Assembly (NCBI GenBank): GCA_017411835.1
Contig: JAFQPG010000013.1
Location: 124,001 to 188,000 of the forward strand
Origin: Ruminococcus sp.
GTDB taxonomy: Bacteria > Bacillota > Clostridia > Oscillospirales > Acutalibacteraceae
Direction of reading: 5' to 3'
Length of the DNA stretch: 64,000 nucleotides
Below the pieces are notes generated by a model, which saw nothing but the letters and a program-made list of their open reading frames with translations, ran no database searches and was not told where the DNA came from. Positions within the stretch are counted from its first letter, which is position 1. Every line of letters starts with the position of its first letter. The position numbers and the translations under genes are program-made. Below are positions 7,091 to 17,145 of the stretch, piece after piece.

Positions 7091-10000
7091 TTATTTGAAA
7101 TATTTTACAGCAGCTTCAAACATACGAATATCATAGTTACCAGGTACGTTTTTGTAAAGTCCGTCACCAATACGCTCAGAATGGCCCATTTTACCGAAGA
7201 CTCTGCCATCAGGAGAAGTGATACCCTCGATAGCTAAAATAGAATCATTAGGATTGAAATGAACATCTGTTGTCGCATTGTTTGCTAAATCAACGTACTG
7301 TGTAGCAACCTGACCGTTCTCAATAAGCTGTTTAACAAGCTCATCTGATGCCAAAAATCTACCTTCACCGTGAGAAATCGGAACATTATATACATCTCCT
7401 ACATTAGCAAGAGCAAGCCAAGGAGACTTGTTAGATGCAATACGAGTTCTTACAATTCTGGACTGATGTCTTGAAATTGTGTTAAATGTAAGTGTAGGGC
7501 AATTTTCATCAGTGTCAATAATCTTACCAAAAGGCACTAAACCAAGCTTGATAAGCGCCTGGAATCCGTTACAAATACCGCACATAAGACCGTCACGATT
7601 TTCAAGCAGGTCTGTGACGCCTTCTTTAATTGCGGCATTTCTGAAAAATGCAGTAATAAACTTACCACTACCGTCAGGCTCATCACCGCCGGAGAAGCCG
7701 CCAGGAATGAATACCATCTGTGCATCTTTAAGTGATTTTGCAAAACGCTCAACACTTGAAGAAATACCAGATGCATCAAGGTTATTAATAACAATAATTT
7801 CAGGCTGAGCACCAGCATCTCTTACAGCCTTGGCGCTGTCAAACTCGCAGTTAGTACCAGGGAATGCTGGAATAAGCACCTTAGGTTTTGCAACCTTAAT
7901 GCAAGGTGATGCCCATTTATCTGCTAAATATGAGATGTTGTCAAGTTTTTTATCTTCGTGCTTAATGTTACAAGAATAAACGCTTTCGAGCTTATCTTCG
8001 TAAACATTGAGAAGCTTGTCAATTTCGACAGTTTCGTCACAGAAAGAAAGTTTTCCGTCATCGGTTACAGTACCGATGACATTATCAACTTCAACACCGT
8101 CTTCGACTTCAAGGATAAATCCGCCGTAGTTGTAAGCAAAAACATCGTTAAGGCTAAGCTCATCGTTAAACTTAAAGCCTAATGAGTTACCAAAGCTCAT
8201 TTTCATAACAGCTTCTGCGATACCGCCTAAGCTAAGTGTATAACAAGCTACAGCTTTACCGCTATTTAAAAGTGTGAATACTTTATCAAACAAAGCAAGT
8301 AAAGAATCTGTTTTTGGTAGACCATTTTCGTCTAAATCAGCTTTAAGTAAAACAACATTGTTGCCAGCTTTTTTAAATTCAGGAGATACTACGTCAGATA
8401 CTTTACCTGTTGTAACAGCAAAAGAAACAAGTGTTGGTGGAACATCTAAATCCTCGAAAGTACCACTCATAGAGTCTTTGCCGCCGATAGAACCAATTTG
8501 GAGTTCTTTTTGAGCTTTAAATGCACCTAAAAGAGCAGCCAAAGGTTTACCCCAACGCTTCGCATCTTTGCCCGGACTTTCAAAATACTCTTGGAAAGTA
8601 AGATATACATCTTCAAACTTTGCACCGGTAGCGATAAGCTTACATACAGATTCAACTACAGCAAGATAAGCACCGTGGTATGGGCTCTTTTCCATAATAA
8701 ATGGGTTATAACCCCAAGACATAAAAGAACAATCGTCAGTATGCTTTTTCTCGACAGAGATTTTTTGTACCATACTCTGAATTGGTGTGAGCTGATTTTT
8801 ACCACCAAAAGGCATCAATACTGTACCTGCACCGATTGTAGAGTCAAAGCGTTCTGAAAGGCCACGCTTTGAACAGATGTTCAGGTCGCCTGCCATAGCA
8901 GTCATATTTTCAGCAAAAGTGCCTTCAATCTTTTTGTCATAAGCCTGTGCTTTTGCAGGAGCAATAGAAATATGTTTATCAGCACCATTGGAGTTAAGAA
9001 ACTCTCTGCTGATATCAACGATATTTTTACCGTTCCAGTTCATCACAAGTCTAGGCTCTTCGGTAACCACCGCAACTTCACACGCCTGCAGGTTTTCTTC
9101 CTTTGCAAGGGCAATGAACTTTTCTACGTTTTCAGGCTCAATAACCACAGCCATACGCTCCTGAGATTCGCTGATAGCAAGCTCAGTACCGTCAAGACCG
9201 TCGTATTTCTTAGGAACAGCGTTAAGGTTTATTTTAAGACCGTCAGCGAGCTCGCCAATAGCAACAGAAACGCCGCCAGCACCAAAGTCGTTGCAACGTT
9301 TGATAAGCTTAGTAGCTTCTTCGTTACGGAACAAACGCTGAAGCTTGCGTTCTTCAGGTGCGTTACCCTTCTGAACTTCTGCAGCACATGTCTCTACAGA
9401 ATGAGCATCGTGCTTTTTAGAAGAACCTGTAGCACCGCCGATACCATCACGACCTGTACTACCACCAAGATAAACAACGATATCACCAGGTGAAGGAACT
9501 TCACGTCTTACATTTTTAGCAGGAGCAGCAGCTATTACAGCGCCGATTTCCATACGCTTTGCAGCATAACCCGGATGATAAATCTCATCAACAATGCCTG
9601 TAGCAAGACCAATCTGGTTGCCGTAAGAAGAGTAACCTGCAGCAGCAGTAGTAACAATCTTTCTCTGTGGCAATTTGCCAGGAATAGTTTCAGAAACTGG
9701 TTTTAATGGGTCTGCAGCGCCAGTAACTCGCATAGCACCATATACATAAGCACGACCTGAAAGCGGGTCACGAATAGCACCGCCAATACAAGTAGCAGCA
9801 CCACCAAAAGGCTCGATTTCTGTTGGGTGGTTATGTGTTTCGTTTTTAAAGAGCAAAAGCCACGGCTCTGTAACACCGTCTACTTCTACGTCGATTTTAA
9901 CAGTACAAGCATTAATTTCTTCGCTTTCGTCAAGTTTATCAAGCTTGCCATTTTCTTTTAAATATTTAACAGCAACTGTAGCCAAGTCCATTAAACAGAT

Positions 10001-10780
10001 AGGCTTTGTTCTGTTAAGCTCTTTTCTTACAGCTATGTACTCGTCGTAAGCGTTCTGTAAAAGTTCATCTTCAAACTTAACATCGTCGATAACGGTTAAG
10101 AATGTAGTATGACGACAATGGTCAGACCAGTATGTGTCAATCATACGAATTTCTGTAATTGTCGGATCACGATGTTCTGACAAGAAATACTGCTGACAAA
10201 AAGCAATATCGTCAGTATCCATAGCAAGAGAATAGTCTTTGACAAACTTTTCTAAGCCAGCTCTATCAAGTTGTGTAAAGCCTTCTAATGTTTCTACCTG
10301 TGTAGGAATATCATAATGAATCTTTAATGTTACAGGCTTTTCAAGAGAGGCTTCTCTTGATTCAACAGGGTTGATAACATATTTTTTGATTTCAGTAATT
10401 TCATTATCAGTTAATGCACCATAAAGAGCATAAACCTTTGCAGAACGGATAGTAGGTCTGTCGCCCTGTGAAATAATCTGAATACATTGTGCAGCAGAGT
10501 CAGCACGCTGGTCAAACTGGCCAGGTAAAAACTCAACCGCGAAAACAGTTGCGTCAGTAATCTCTAAATCACTTGAAATAATATCAAGCTGAGGCTCTGA
10601 AAAAACGGTTTTACAGGAATAGTCAAATAACTCCTGTGTAATATTTTCAACATCATATCTGTTGAAAATTCTTACATCAGAAAGATTTTTAATACCAAGC
10701 AGAGTTGTGCATTCGTTTAATAACGCCTTTGCTTCGTGCGCGAGTTCTCTTTTCTTTTCTACAAAAATGCGATATACCAC
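7091..10780 (-). CDS. purL: Phosphoribosylformylglycinamidine synthase, single-chain PurL
   Basis: It converts FGAR, glutamine and ATP to FGAM, step four of IMP synthesis. At 1229 residues this is the long one-chain form, with linker and synthetase domains (HNHPTEIEPFGGAATC, and SSYGNQIGLATG) followed by a C-terminal class I glutaminase. That glutaminase is intact: the nucleophile is C1070 in CGICNGFQ, and a SHGEGRF block carries the histidine. This matters because other amidotransferases in the window have lost glutaminase parts. The N-terminus MVYRIFVEKK resembles other Clostridial long PurL proteins. It is the last gene of the operon, two bases after purD, with the terminator just beyond. 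Confidence 0.96.
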   Translation of the reverse strand: MVYRIFVEKKRELAHEAKALLNECTTLLGIKNLSDVRIFNRYDVENITQELFDYSCKTVFSEPQLDIISSDLEITDATVFAVEFLPGQFDQRADSAAQCIQIISQGDRPTIRSAKVYALYGALTDNEITEIKKYVINPVESREASLEKPVTLKIHYDIPTQVETLEGFTQLDRAGLEKFVKDYSLAMDTDDIAFCQQYFLSEHRDPTITEIRMIDTYWSDHCRHTTFLTVIDDVKFEDELLQNAYDEYIAVRKELNRTKPICLMDLATVAVKYLKENGKLDKLDESEEINACTVKIDVEVDGVTEPWLLLFKNETHNHPTEIEPFGGAATCIGGAIRDPLSGRAYVYGAMRVTGAADPLKPVSETIPGKLPQRKIVTTAAAGYSSYGNQIGLATGIVDEIYHPGYAAKRMEIGAVIAAAPAKNVRREVPSPGDIVVYLGGSTGRDGIGGATGSSKKHDAHSVETCAAEVQKGNAPEERKLQRLFRNEEATKLIKRCNDFGAGGVSVAIGELADGLKINLNAVPKKYDGLDGTELAISESQERMAVVIEPENVEKFIALAKEENLQACEVAVVTEEPRLVMNWNGKNIVDISREFLNSNGADKHISIAPAKAQAYDKKIEGTFAENMTAMAGDLNICSKRGLSERFDSTIGAGTVLMPFGGKNQLTPIQSMVQKISVEKKHTDDCSFMSWGYNPFIMEKSPYHGAYLAVVESVCKLIATGAKFEDVYLTFQEYFESPGKDAKRWGKPLAALLGAFKAQKELQIGSIGGKDSMSGTFEDLDVPPTLVSFAVTTGKVSDVVSPEFKKAGNNVVLLKADLDENGLPKTDSLLALFDKVFTLLNSGKAVACYTLSLGGIAEAVMKMSFGNSLGFKFNDELSLNDVFAYNYGGFILEVEDGVEVDNVIGTVTDDGKLSFCDETVEIDKLLNVYEDKLESVYSCNIKHEDKKLDNISYLADKWASPCIKVAKPKVLIPAFPGTNCEFDSAKAVRDAGAQPEIIVINNLDASGISSSVERFAKSLKDAQMVFIPGGFSGGDEPDGSGKFITAFFRNAAIKEGVTDLLENRDGLMCGICNGFQALIKLGLVPFGKIIDTDENCPTLTFNTISRHQSRIVRTRIASNKSPWLALANVGDVYNVPISHGEGRFLASDELVKQLIENGQVATQYVDLANNATTDVHFNPNDSILAIEGITSPDGRVFGKMGHSERIGDGLYKNVPGNYDIRMFEAAVKYFK

Positions 10781-10782
10781 GA

Positions 10783-12051
10783 TTAACCCTCCTTAGCTTC
10801 AAGTGCTTTTTTACCGATATCAGTACGGTAATAAGCGTTTTCAAATTTAATTTCTTTTACCATTGCGTATGATTTATCGATAGCTTCTTTTAATGTATCT
10901 GCAATCGCAGTCGCTCCAAGTACTCTTCCGCCATCAGTCAAAAGCTTACCGTCATCAAGCTTAGCACCTGCTACATATACATTGTCGGATATCTCAAAAG
11001 GAATAGTCATCTCAAAACCCTTGTCGTAAGACTTTGGATAACCATTCGATGCCATAATAACGCAACAAGCAGATTTATCTGCAAACTTGACTTCAATATC
11101 AGACAAGGTTTCGTTAGTAACAGATTGCATAATCGTGAGCAAATCAGTCTCTAAAAGTGGGAGTACAACCTGTGTTTCAGGGTCACCAAAACGACAGTTG
11201 TATTCAATAACCTTAGGACCGTTAGGCGTGAGCATAAGTCCAAAATACAAGCAACCCTTAAAGGTTCTGCCCTCTGCGTTCATAGCGTTCATTGTAGGAA
11301 CAAAAATAGTATCCATACATTCTTTAGCAACAGCATCAGTATAATAAGGGTTTGGAGCAACAGTACCCATACCGCCAGTATTTAAGCCTTTGTCACCGTC
11401 AAGCGCACGCTTATGGTCCATAGAAGAAACCATAGGAACGACAGTTTTACCATCAGTAAATGATAAAACAGAAACTTCAGGGCCTGTTAAAAACTCTTCG
11501 ATAACTACATTATTACCGCTGTCACCAAAAACCTTATCCTGCATCATAGAGCGTACAGCTTCTTTTGCCTCATCTCTTGTGTTTGCAATAATAACGCCCT
11601 TACCAAGAGCAAGACCATCAGCTTTGATAACTGTAGGAATCGGAGCAGTATCCAAGTACTCAAGCGCTTTTTCCATGTTATCGAACACTTCGTACTGTGC
11701 AGTAGGAATATTATACTTTTTCATAAGATTTTTTGAGAAAACCTTACTGCCTTCGATGATTGCAGCCTTTTTATCAGGACCAAAACAAGGAATACCTTTA
11801 GCCTCTAAAGCATCAACACAACCAAGTACAAGCGGATCATCAGGCGCAACGACCGCATAATCAATAGCGTTATCAACAGCAAAGTTTACTATGCCGTCAA
11901 TATCTTTTGCACCAATACTAACGCAGGTTGCATCCTGTGCAATACCGCCATTACCAGGGGTTGCAAAAATCTCGGTAACTTCTTTATTTTCTTTTATTTT
12001 TTTAATAATAGCATGTTCGCGACCACCGCCGCCTACAACTAATATCTTCAT
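10783..12051 (-). CDS. purD: Phosphoribosylamine-glycine ligase PurD (GAR synthetase)
   Basis: An ATP-grasp enzyme joining phosphoribosylamine and glycine, step two of IMP synthesis. The 422-residue chain begins MKILVVGGGGREHAI (nucleotide-like N-terminal fold), then carries GADGLALGKGV-type residues (KADGLALGKGVI) for ATP binding, GGMGTVAPNPYY, and EYNCRFGDPETQ, all hallmarks of PurD. Length is standard. It starts 19 bases after purH and ends two bases before purL. Confidence 0.97.
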   Translation of the reverse strand: MKILVVGGGGREHAIIKKIKENKEVTEIFATPGNGGIAQDATCVSIGAKDIDGIVNFAVDNAIDYAVVAPDDPLVLGCVDALEAKGIPCFGPDKKAAIIEGSKVFSKNLMKKYNIPTAQYEVFDNMEKALEYLDTAPIPTVIKADGLALGKGVIIANTRDEAKEAVRSMMQDKVFGDSGNNVVIEEFLTGPEVSVLSFTDGKTVVPMVSSMDHKRALDGDKGLNTGGMGTVAPNPYYTDAVAKECMDTIFVPTMNAMNAEGRTFKGCLYFGLMLTPNGPKVIEYNCRFGDPETQVVLPLLETDLLTIMQSVTNETLSDIEVKFADKSACCVIMASNGYPKSYDKGFEMTIPFEISDNVYVAGAKLDDGKLLTDGGRVLGATAIADTLKEAIDKSYAMVKEIKFENAYYRTDIGKKALEAKEG

Positions 12052-12070
12052 AGGGATCCTCTTTCAAAAA

Positions 12071-13255
12071 TTAATGGTGGAACAAACGCATTCCTGTAAA
12101 CGCCATAACCATATCGTATTTGTCACAGCAATCGATAACAACATCGTCACGGATAGAACCGCCAGGCTCAGCAATATATTTAACGCCGCTTCTGTAAGCA
12201 CGCTCGATGTTATCTGAGAATGGGAAGAATGCATCAGAACCAAGAGCAACATCAGTCTTTGTAGCAAGATAAGCTTTAATCTCTTCATCTGTCAAAGGTT
12301 CAGGCTGAGTTTTAAAATACTTCTGCCAGTTGCCATCAGCACAAACATCTTCTTCGTTCTTATTGATATAGCCATCGATAACATTATCTCTGTCAGGTCT
12401 GCCGAGAGTATCAAGGAAAGGCAGGTTAAGCACCTTTTCGTGTTGACGCAAGAACCAAGTATCCGCCTTAGTACCTGCAAGTCTTGTGCAGTGAATTCTT
12501 GACTGCTGGCCTGCACCAACACCGATAGCCTGACCGTCAATAGCGTAGCATACAGAGTTTGACTGTGTGTACTTTAAAGTTATAAGTGCAACAATCAAAT
12601 CTCTTACAGCGCTGTCAGGTAATTCTTTATTCTTAGTTACAAGGTTTGAAAGCAATTCCTTGTTGATTTCAAAGTTATTTCTGCCCTGCTCAAAAGTGAT
12701 ACCAAAAACCTGCTTATGCTCAACAGGAGCAGGTACAAAATCAGGGTCGATTTTTACGATATTGTAGCTACCCTTACGCTTAGATTTAAGAATCTCAAGA
12801 GCTTCATCGTCATAACCAGGTGCAATAATACCGTCGGAAACCTCACGTTGAATCATTTTAGCGGTAGTAACGTCACAAACATCTGATAATGCTACCCAGT
12901 CACCAAAAGAGCACATACGGTCAGTACCTCTTGCTCTAGCATACGCACAAGCCAAAGGAGAATCGTCAAGACCTTCGATATCGTCAACAAAGCAAGCCTT
13001 TTTAAGAGTATCAGAAAGCTTGATACCTACTGCAGCTGAAGTTGGGCTAACGTGCTTAAAAGATGTAACAGCAGGCATACCCAAAGCTTCTTTAAGCTCT
13101 TTAACAAGTTGCCAAGCATTAAATGCATCTAAAAAGTTAATATAACCAGGTCTACCGTTTAAAATCTCGATAGGAAGCTCAGAACCGTCTTCCATAAATA
13201 TCTTTGATGGTTTTTGATTAGGATTACAACCATATTTTAATTCAAATTCAGTCAT
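12071..13255 (-). CDS. Stand-alone AICAR transformylase (PurH C-terminal domain only)
   Basis: This 394-residue protein corresponds to the AICAR transformylase half of bifunctional PurH. It starts directly with ELKYGCNPNQKPSKI and continues through VTSFKHVSPTSAAVG, SFGDWVALSD and QQSRIHCTRLAG, ending in PGGSIRDDVVIDCCDKYDM. The N-terminal MGS-like IMP cyclohydrolase domain (about 190 residues) is absent. The enzyme transfers a formyl group from 10-formyl-THF to AICAR, including AICAR released by the histidine pathway. The missing cyclohydrolase step is supplied by the PurO-like gene just upstream. The length and clean ATG with AGGAG upstream argue against truncation. Confidence 0.93.
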   Translation of the reverse strand: MTEFELKYGCNPNQKPSKIFMEDGSELPIEILNGRPGYINFLDAFNAWQLVKELKEALGMPAVTSFKHVSPTSAAVGIKLSDTLKKACFVDDIEGLDDSPLACAYARARGTDRMCSFGDWVALSDVCDVTTAKMIQREVSDGIIAPGYDDEALEILKSKRKGSYNIVKIDPDFVPAPVEHKQVFGITFEQGRNNFEINKELLSNLVTKNKELPDSAVRDLIVALITLKYTQSNSVCYAIDGQAIGVGAGQQSRIHCTRLAGTKADTWFLRQHEKVLNLPFLDTLGRPDRDNVIDGYINKNEEDVCADGNWQKYFKTQPEPLTDEEIKAYLATKTDVALGSDAFFPFSDNIERAYRSGVKYIAEPGGSIRDDVVIDCCDKYDMVMAFTGMRLFHH

Positions 13256-13267
13256 GATAGTCTCCTT

Positions 13268-13984
13268 TTATACGTTCTTATTAATGATTATCTCTGTAGC
13301 GTCACTGCCATCAAGCGGAACACATCTTACAAACAGAGAAACTTTATTATCTTCATTTAAGTTTTCCCAACACAAATCAGCAAGCTCTTGTGCTGTGTTT
13401 GGAAGTGCAACCTCTTCAGGTTCACCATAGAATGATGGGATTGGGTCGCCATCGCATTTATAGGTGTGAATAAAATGACCGATACCTGCAAGTGGCTTGT
13501 AAGAATAGAAGTAACGATTACAAGCATCAGGATTACCGTTTGAGCTCTTTAAAATAGAAAGCTTATAAGCATATGTAGCATTTGCAAAGTCATAATCAGC
13601 AACACCGGAAATACGAGGTGTGTAGTTTGGAGCATCAGGCTCGAACTCACGTGTCATAAGCGCATCTTCAAAGGTTTTACCGTCTTTTAAGAAATCATAT
13701 ACTGTGTTTGTCTGATCACCGTTTGTGATAATGTCAGTATCGCCAATCTGTAAATATGGGTTGTAGATAATAAGACTAGGGTCAGAAAGCTTTGACTCGT
13801 CAAAAGCCTTTGTACGCATACCGCCATCAAATTTTTCAAAAATACGATTTCGGCTGTTTTCACTTCTACCCATAATAAAGTAAGCAAACATAGCATTTTT
13901 GCCGTCTGCTGACATACCCATAACAATGCCTCTGCCAGGATATGTATTCTCACTAAGTAATGCTTTTAAATCAAATAATGCCAT
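13268..13984 (-). CDS. purO: PurO-type IMP cyclohydrolase
   Basis: The 238-residue product (MALFDLKALLSENTYPGRGI) belongs to the IMP_cyclohyd family (PF07826), first known from archaea, which closes FAICAR to IMP. Supporting blocks are NTYPGRGIVMG, FAYFIMGRSENSRNR and the segment around YNPYLQIGDT. It replaces the cyclohydrolase domain missing from the neighbouring transformylase, 12 bases downstream. I prefer the ATG at 13982-13984, with GGTG six bases before it; an ATG four codons earlier has its AAGGA only one base away. The neighbours (purN, AICAR transformylase) strongly support the role. Confidence 0.88.
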   Translation of the reverse strand: MALFDLKALLSENTYPGRGIVMGMSADGKNAMFAYFIMGRSENSRNRIFEKFDGGMRTKAFDESKLSDPSLIIYNPYLQIGDTDIITNGDQTNTVYDFLKDGKTFEDALMTREFEPDAPNYTPRISGVADYDFANATYAYKLSILKSSNGNPDACNRYFYSYKPLAGIGHFIHTYKCDGDPIPSFYGEPEEVALPNTAQELADLCWENLNEDNKVSLFVRCVPLDGSDATEIIINKNV

Positions 13985-14000
13985 TTTATTCACCATTTCC

Positions 14001-14606
14001 TTAACTAATCATTTTATTACAAACCTGCTCAACAGCAGCAGGTAAAATCTTCCATTCTGCAAGTCGCATAACGCGTTTTTGCAAAGTTTGAGGGGTATCA
14101 TCTTCTTTGATGTTAACAGCCTTTTGCATAATGATTTCTCCCCCATCAGGAATTTCATTAACAAAATGTACTGTCGCACCGGTTACTTTAACGCCTTTTT
14201 CAAGTGCTGCTTGATGCACCTTAAGTCCGTAAAAACCTTTTCCACAGAAAGAAGGGATAAGACTTGGGTGCACGTTAATTATCCTATTTGCATACTTACT
14301 TGTAAAAGACTGACTTAAAATAGACATAAAACCAGCAAGAACAATCAAATCAATTTTATATTCTTCAAGCTTTTTAATGATTTTGTTTTCAAAATCATTT
14401 TGGTCAGTACAGTCTTTTTTCAGTACACAAGCGGTGTCGATTGAAGCTTTCTCAGCTCGCTGTAAAGCAAAAGCGTTGGAGTTGTTAGAAATAACGAGTT
14501 CTATTTTGCCACTATTGATAACGCCCTTGTTTTGAGCATTGATAAGAGCCTGTAAATTTGTGCCACCACCCGAAACTAGGACAGCAATTCTGGCTTTTTT
14601 AGACAT
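14001..14606 (-). CDS. purN: Phosphoribosylglycinamide formyltransferase PurN
   Basis: PurN transfers formyl from 10-formyl-THF to GAR, step three of IMP synthesis. The 201-residue protein shows IAVLVSGGGTNLQAL at the N-terminus, then LAGFMSILS, the catalytic block NVHPSLIPSF, and THFVNEIPDGGEII-like residues (ATVHFVNEIPDGGEI) containing the catalytic aspartate region. Length is standard. It sits between purM and purO, with short gaps on both sides. Confidence 0.96.
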   Translation of the reverse strand: MSKKARIAVLVSGGGTNLQALINAQNKGVINSGKIELVISNNSNAFALQRAEKASIDTACVLKKDCTDQNDFENKIIKKLEEYKIDLIVLAGFMSILSQSFTSKYANRIINVHPSLIPSFCGKGFYGLKVHQAALEKGVKVTGATVHFVNEIPDGGEIIMQKAVNIKEDDTPQTLQKRVMRLAEWKILPAAVEQVCNKMIS

Positions 14607-14632
14607 ACGAATACCCCTTTAATCTATGCTAA

Positions 14633-15676
14633 TTAGCAAATAACGATTTTTTCGTCAGATTCAATAATCTCACCGATAACATACGCATCTTCGCCCTGAG
14701 CTTTTAAAATCTCAAGTGCTCTGTCAACATCATTTGGTGCTACAACAATACTCATACCAACACCCATATTAAATGTGTTAAACATATCACGCTCGCTGAT
14801 GTTACCGGTCTTTGCGATTAAATCAAAGATAGGTAAAACTTTAACAGCATCGCGATTAATTTTAGCACCTAAGCCATCAGGAATACTTCTCGGAATATTC
14901 TCATAGAAGCCACCGCCTGTAATATGAGAAATACCCTTAACTTTAATTTCGTCAAGCAAAGCAAGTACAGGCTTAACATAAATACGTGTTGGTGTAAGAA
15001 GCGTCTCACCTACCGACTTGCCACCAAGTTCAGCAACAGGCTTCTTGATGTCAGCGTTTTCTACATCAAATACCTTTCTGACAAGAGAAAAACCATTCGA
15101 ATGCACGCCGCTAGACGCAAGTGCAATAACAACATCGCCTGCAGCCATAGTTTTATTATCGATAATTTTATCCTTATCAACAACACCTGTGCTATAACCA
15201 GCAAGGTCATACTCATCTACAGGATAAAAACCCGGCATTTCAGCAGTTTCACCACCGATAAGTTCAGCACCAGACTGGACACAACCATCACAAACGCCCT
15301 TGACAATCTGCTCTATACGCTCAGGAACGTTCTTACCACAAGCGATATAGTCAAGGAAGAAAAGTGGCTTTGCACCACAACAGATAATATCATTTACACA
15401 CATAGCTACGCAGTCAATACCAACGGTATCGTGCTTGTCCATAAGGAAAGCAAGCTTGAGCTTTGTGCCGACACCATCAGTACCACCAACCAGTACAGGC
15501 TTGTTAATGCCTGTGAGGTCGAGCTCAAAAAGACCGCCAAAACCGCCGATGTCCTCAGATTTTTGCTGAGTAACAGTACGTGCTATATGTTTTTTCATAA
15601 GTTCAACAGCTTTGTAGCCTGCGGTAATATCAACGCCCGCAGCAGCATAGCTGTCTGATTTAGATTTTGTATTCAT
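14633..15676 (-). CDS. purM: Phosphoribosylformylglycinamidine cyclo-ligase PurM (AIR synthetase)
   Basis: PurM closes FGAM to AIR using ATP, step five of IMP synthesis. From the ATG at 15674-15676 the protein has 348 residues, the usual length, starting [51 protein letters not shown] and [12 protein letters not shown] are family blocks. A longer frame reaches into purF, but AAGGG eight bases before the chosen ATG and the conserved YAAAGVDI start support the shorter form. The purF stop lies 5 bases upstream. Confidence 0.96.
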   Translation of the reverse strand: MNTKSKSDSYAAAGVDITAGYKAVELMKKHIARTVTQQKSEDIGGFGGLFELDLTGINKPVLVGGTDGVGTKLKLAFLMDKHDTVGIDCVAMCVNDIICCGAKPLFFLDYIACGKNVPERIEQIVKGVCDGCVQSGAELIGGETAEMPGFYPVDEYDLAGYSTGVVDKDKIIDNKTMAAGDVVIALASSGVHSNGFSLVRKVFDVENADIKKPVAELGGKSVGETLLTPTRIYVKPVLALLDEIKVKGISHITGGGFYENIPRSIPDGLGAKINRDAVKVLPIFDLIAKTGNISERDMFNTFNMGVGMSIVVAPNDVDRALEILKAQGEDAYVIGEIIESDEKIVIC

Positions 15677-15680
15677 TAAA

Positions 15681-17105
15681 TTAACCCTTTCCATTCCAAC
15701 AATATGTACACAAGCAATCCTCAGGTAAACCGATTGACTCAATAATTCCCTCTAAAGACTGGAATTCAAGTGAAGCAAGATTTAGTTTCTTACTAATTAC
15801 TTCGCGAAGCTTTTTGCCTCTTTCTGTATTAGAGTTGCTATACTCATCAATATACTTTTCGCCCTCTTCACCTTCAAGCTCGAAAATAACTTTTCTAGCA
15901 ATAAGGTCCATTTCGCTTGTAGTACGAGTGAAGTTTAAATACTTACAGCCATACATAATCGGAGGACAAGCAGAACGCATATGCACTTCTTTAGCGCCGT
16001 TTTCGTATAAAAACTCTACGGTTTCCTTGAGCTGAGTACCTCTGACGATAGAATCGTCAACAAACAAAAGCTTCTTGTCCATAATAAGGTCGTGCACAGG
16101 AATCTGTTTCATTTTAGCAATCATATTGCGTATAGACTGTTTTGATGGAGTAAAGCTTCGAGCCCAAGTAGGTGTGTACTTAATAAAAGCACGACCAAAA
16201 GGCAAATTGCTTTGACTTGAATATCCGATTGCATGAGGTGTGCCGGAATCAGGCACCCCGCAAATATAGTCAACATCAGGAAGCAAGCCGTTCTTCTCAT
16301 CGTTTTGAGCCATAATTCTACCGTTGATATATCTCATAACTTCAACAGAGACACCCTCATACATAGAGTTTGGAAAACCATAATAGCTCCATAAGAATGC
16401 GCAGATTTTCTTTTTAGTACCAGGGGCTGAGAGCTGAGTTATACAGTCAGGTGAAATCTCAACTATCTCTCCCGGACCGAGCTCCATTTCGTCAACATAG
16501 CCAAATTTCTGATATGCAAATGACTCAAAAGATACGCTGTATCCGAAATCATTTTTACCGATTAACACCGGTAAACGACCGACCTTGTCACGTGCCGCGA
16601 TAATATTGCCATCGTCCTTTAAGATAAGTACAGATACAGTACCATCAATTAGCTCCTGCGCGTACTTAATGCCCTCTACAAAGCTGTCTTTCTGATTAAT
16701 AATTGCAGCTAAAAGCTCTGTAGAGTTAACAGCACCGCCTGTCATAGCGTCAAAATGTCCACTACCATTTTCTAAACATAAATCAATCAACTCATCAGAA
16801 TTATTGATAAGACCAACCATACAAATCGCATAGACGCCTAGCTTTGAGCGAATAAGCATCGGCTGTGGAGTACTGTTTGAAATACAACCAATCGCAGCTA
16901 CGCCACGCATATCGTCTAAAACATGTTCAAATTTAGAACGAAAAGGCGAACTCTCTATATTATGTATAACTCTTTGCATACCGATTTCTTTATCGTAAGC
17001 AGCCATACCACCTCGTTTAGTACCTAAATGAGAATGGTAGTCAACTCCGAAGAAAACTTCAGCTATACAATCTTCTTTTGAGGTAATTCCGAAAAATCCA
17101 CCCAT
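15681..17105 (-). CDS. purF: PurF-family amidophosphoribosyltransferase lacking the catalytic cysteine
   Basis: The C-terminal phosphoribosyltransferase half looks intact: [15 protein letters not shown], the PRPP loop [12 protein letters not shown], and [12 protein letters not shown]. It should make phosphoribosylamine from PRPP, step one of purine synthesis. The N-terminal Ntn-hydrolase half is degenerate. The chain begins MGGFFG where active enzymes begin MCG, so the cysteine nucleophile is glycine. By eye against E. coli PurF, the glutamine-binding arginine block (GHVRYPTAG) reads [13 protein letters not shown] reads MVGLI, and the aspartate of TSDSE is asparagine. The start is secure: AAGGAG lies seven bases before the ATG. 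It may use ammonia directly, be a regulatory paralogue, or depend on another glutaminase. Length (474) is normal. Confidence 0.85.
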   Translation of the reverse strand: MGGFFGITSKEDCIAEVFFGVDYHSHLGTKRGGMAAYDKEIGMQRVIHNIESSPFRSKFEHVLDDMRGVAAIGCISNSTPQPMLIRSKLGVYAICMVGLINNSDELIDLCLENGSGHFDAMTGGAVNSTELLAAIINQKDSFVEGIKYAQELIDGTVSVLILKDDGNIIAARDKVGRLPVLIGKNDFGYSVSFESFAYQKFGYVDEMELGPGEIVEISPDCITQLSAPGTKKKICAFLWSYYGFPNSMYEGVSVEVMRYINGRIMAQNDEKNGLLPDVDYICGVPDSGTPHAIGYSSQSNLPFGRAFIKYTPTWARSFTPSKQSIRNMIAKMKQIPVHDLIMDKKLLFVDDSIVRGTQLKETVEFLYENGAKEVHMRSACPPIMYGCKYLNFTRTTSEMDLIARKVIFELEGEEGEKYIDEYSNSNTERGKKLREVISKKLNLASLEFQSLEGIIESIGLPEDCLCTYCWNGKG

Positions 17106-17145
17106 TGTAATGCTCCTTTATAATTTATGTATTTGCAAATATAAA

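Noticed and set aside
8972-9493. 173-residue open frame antisense to purL
   Set aside because: Opposite conserved PurL motifs, with no recognisable domain or promoter.
14924-15658. 244-residue open frame antisense to purM
   Set aside because: It lies wholly opposite a clear purM, has no ribosome site or known motif, and looks like the codon-bias shadow of the real gene.
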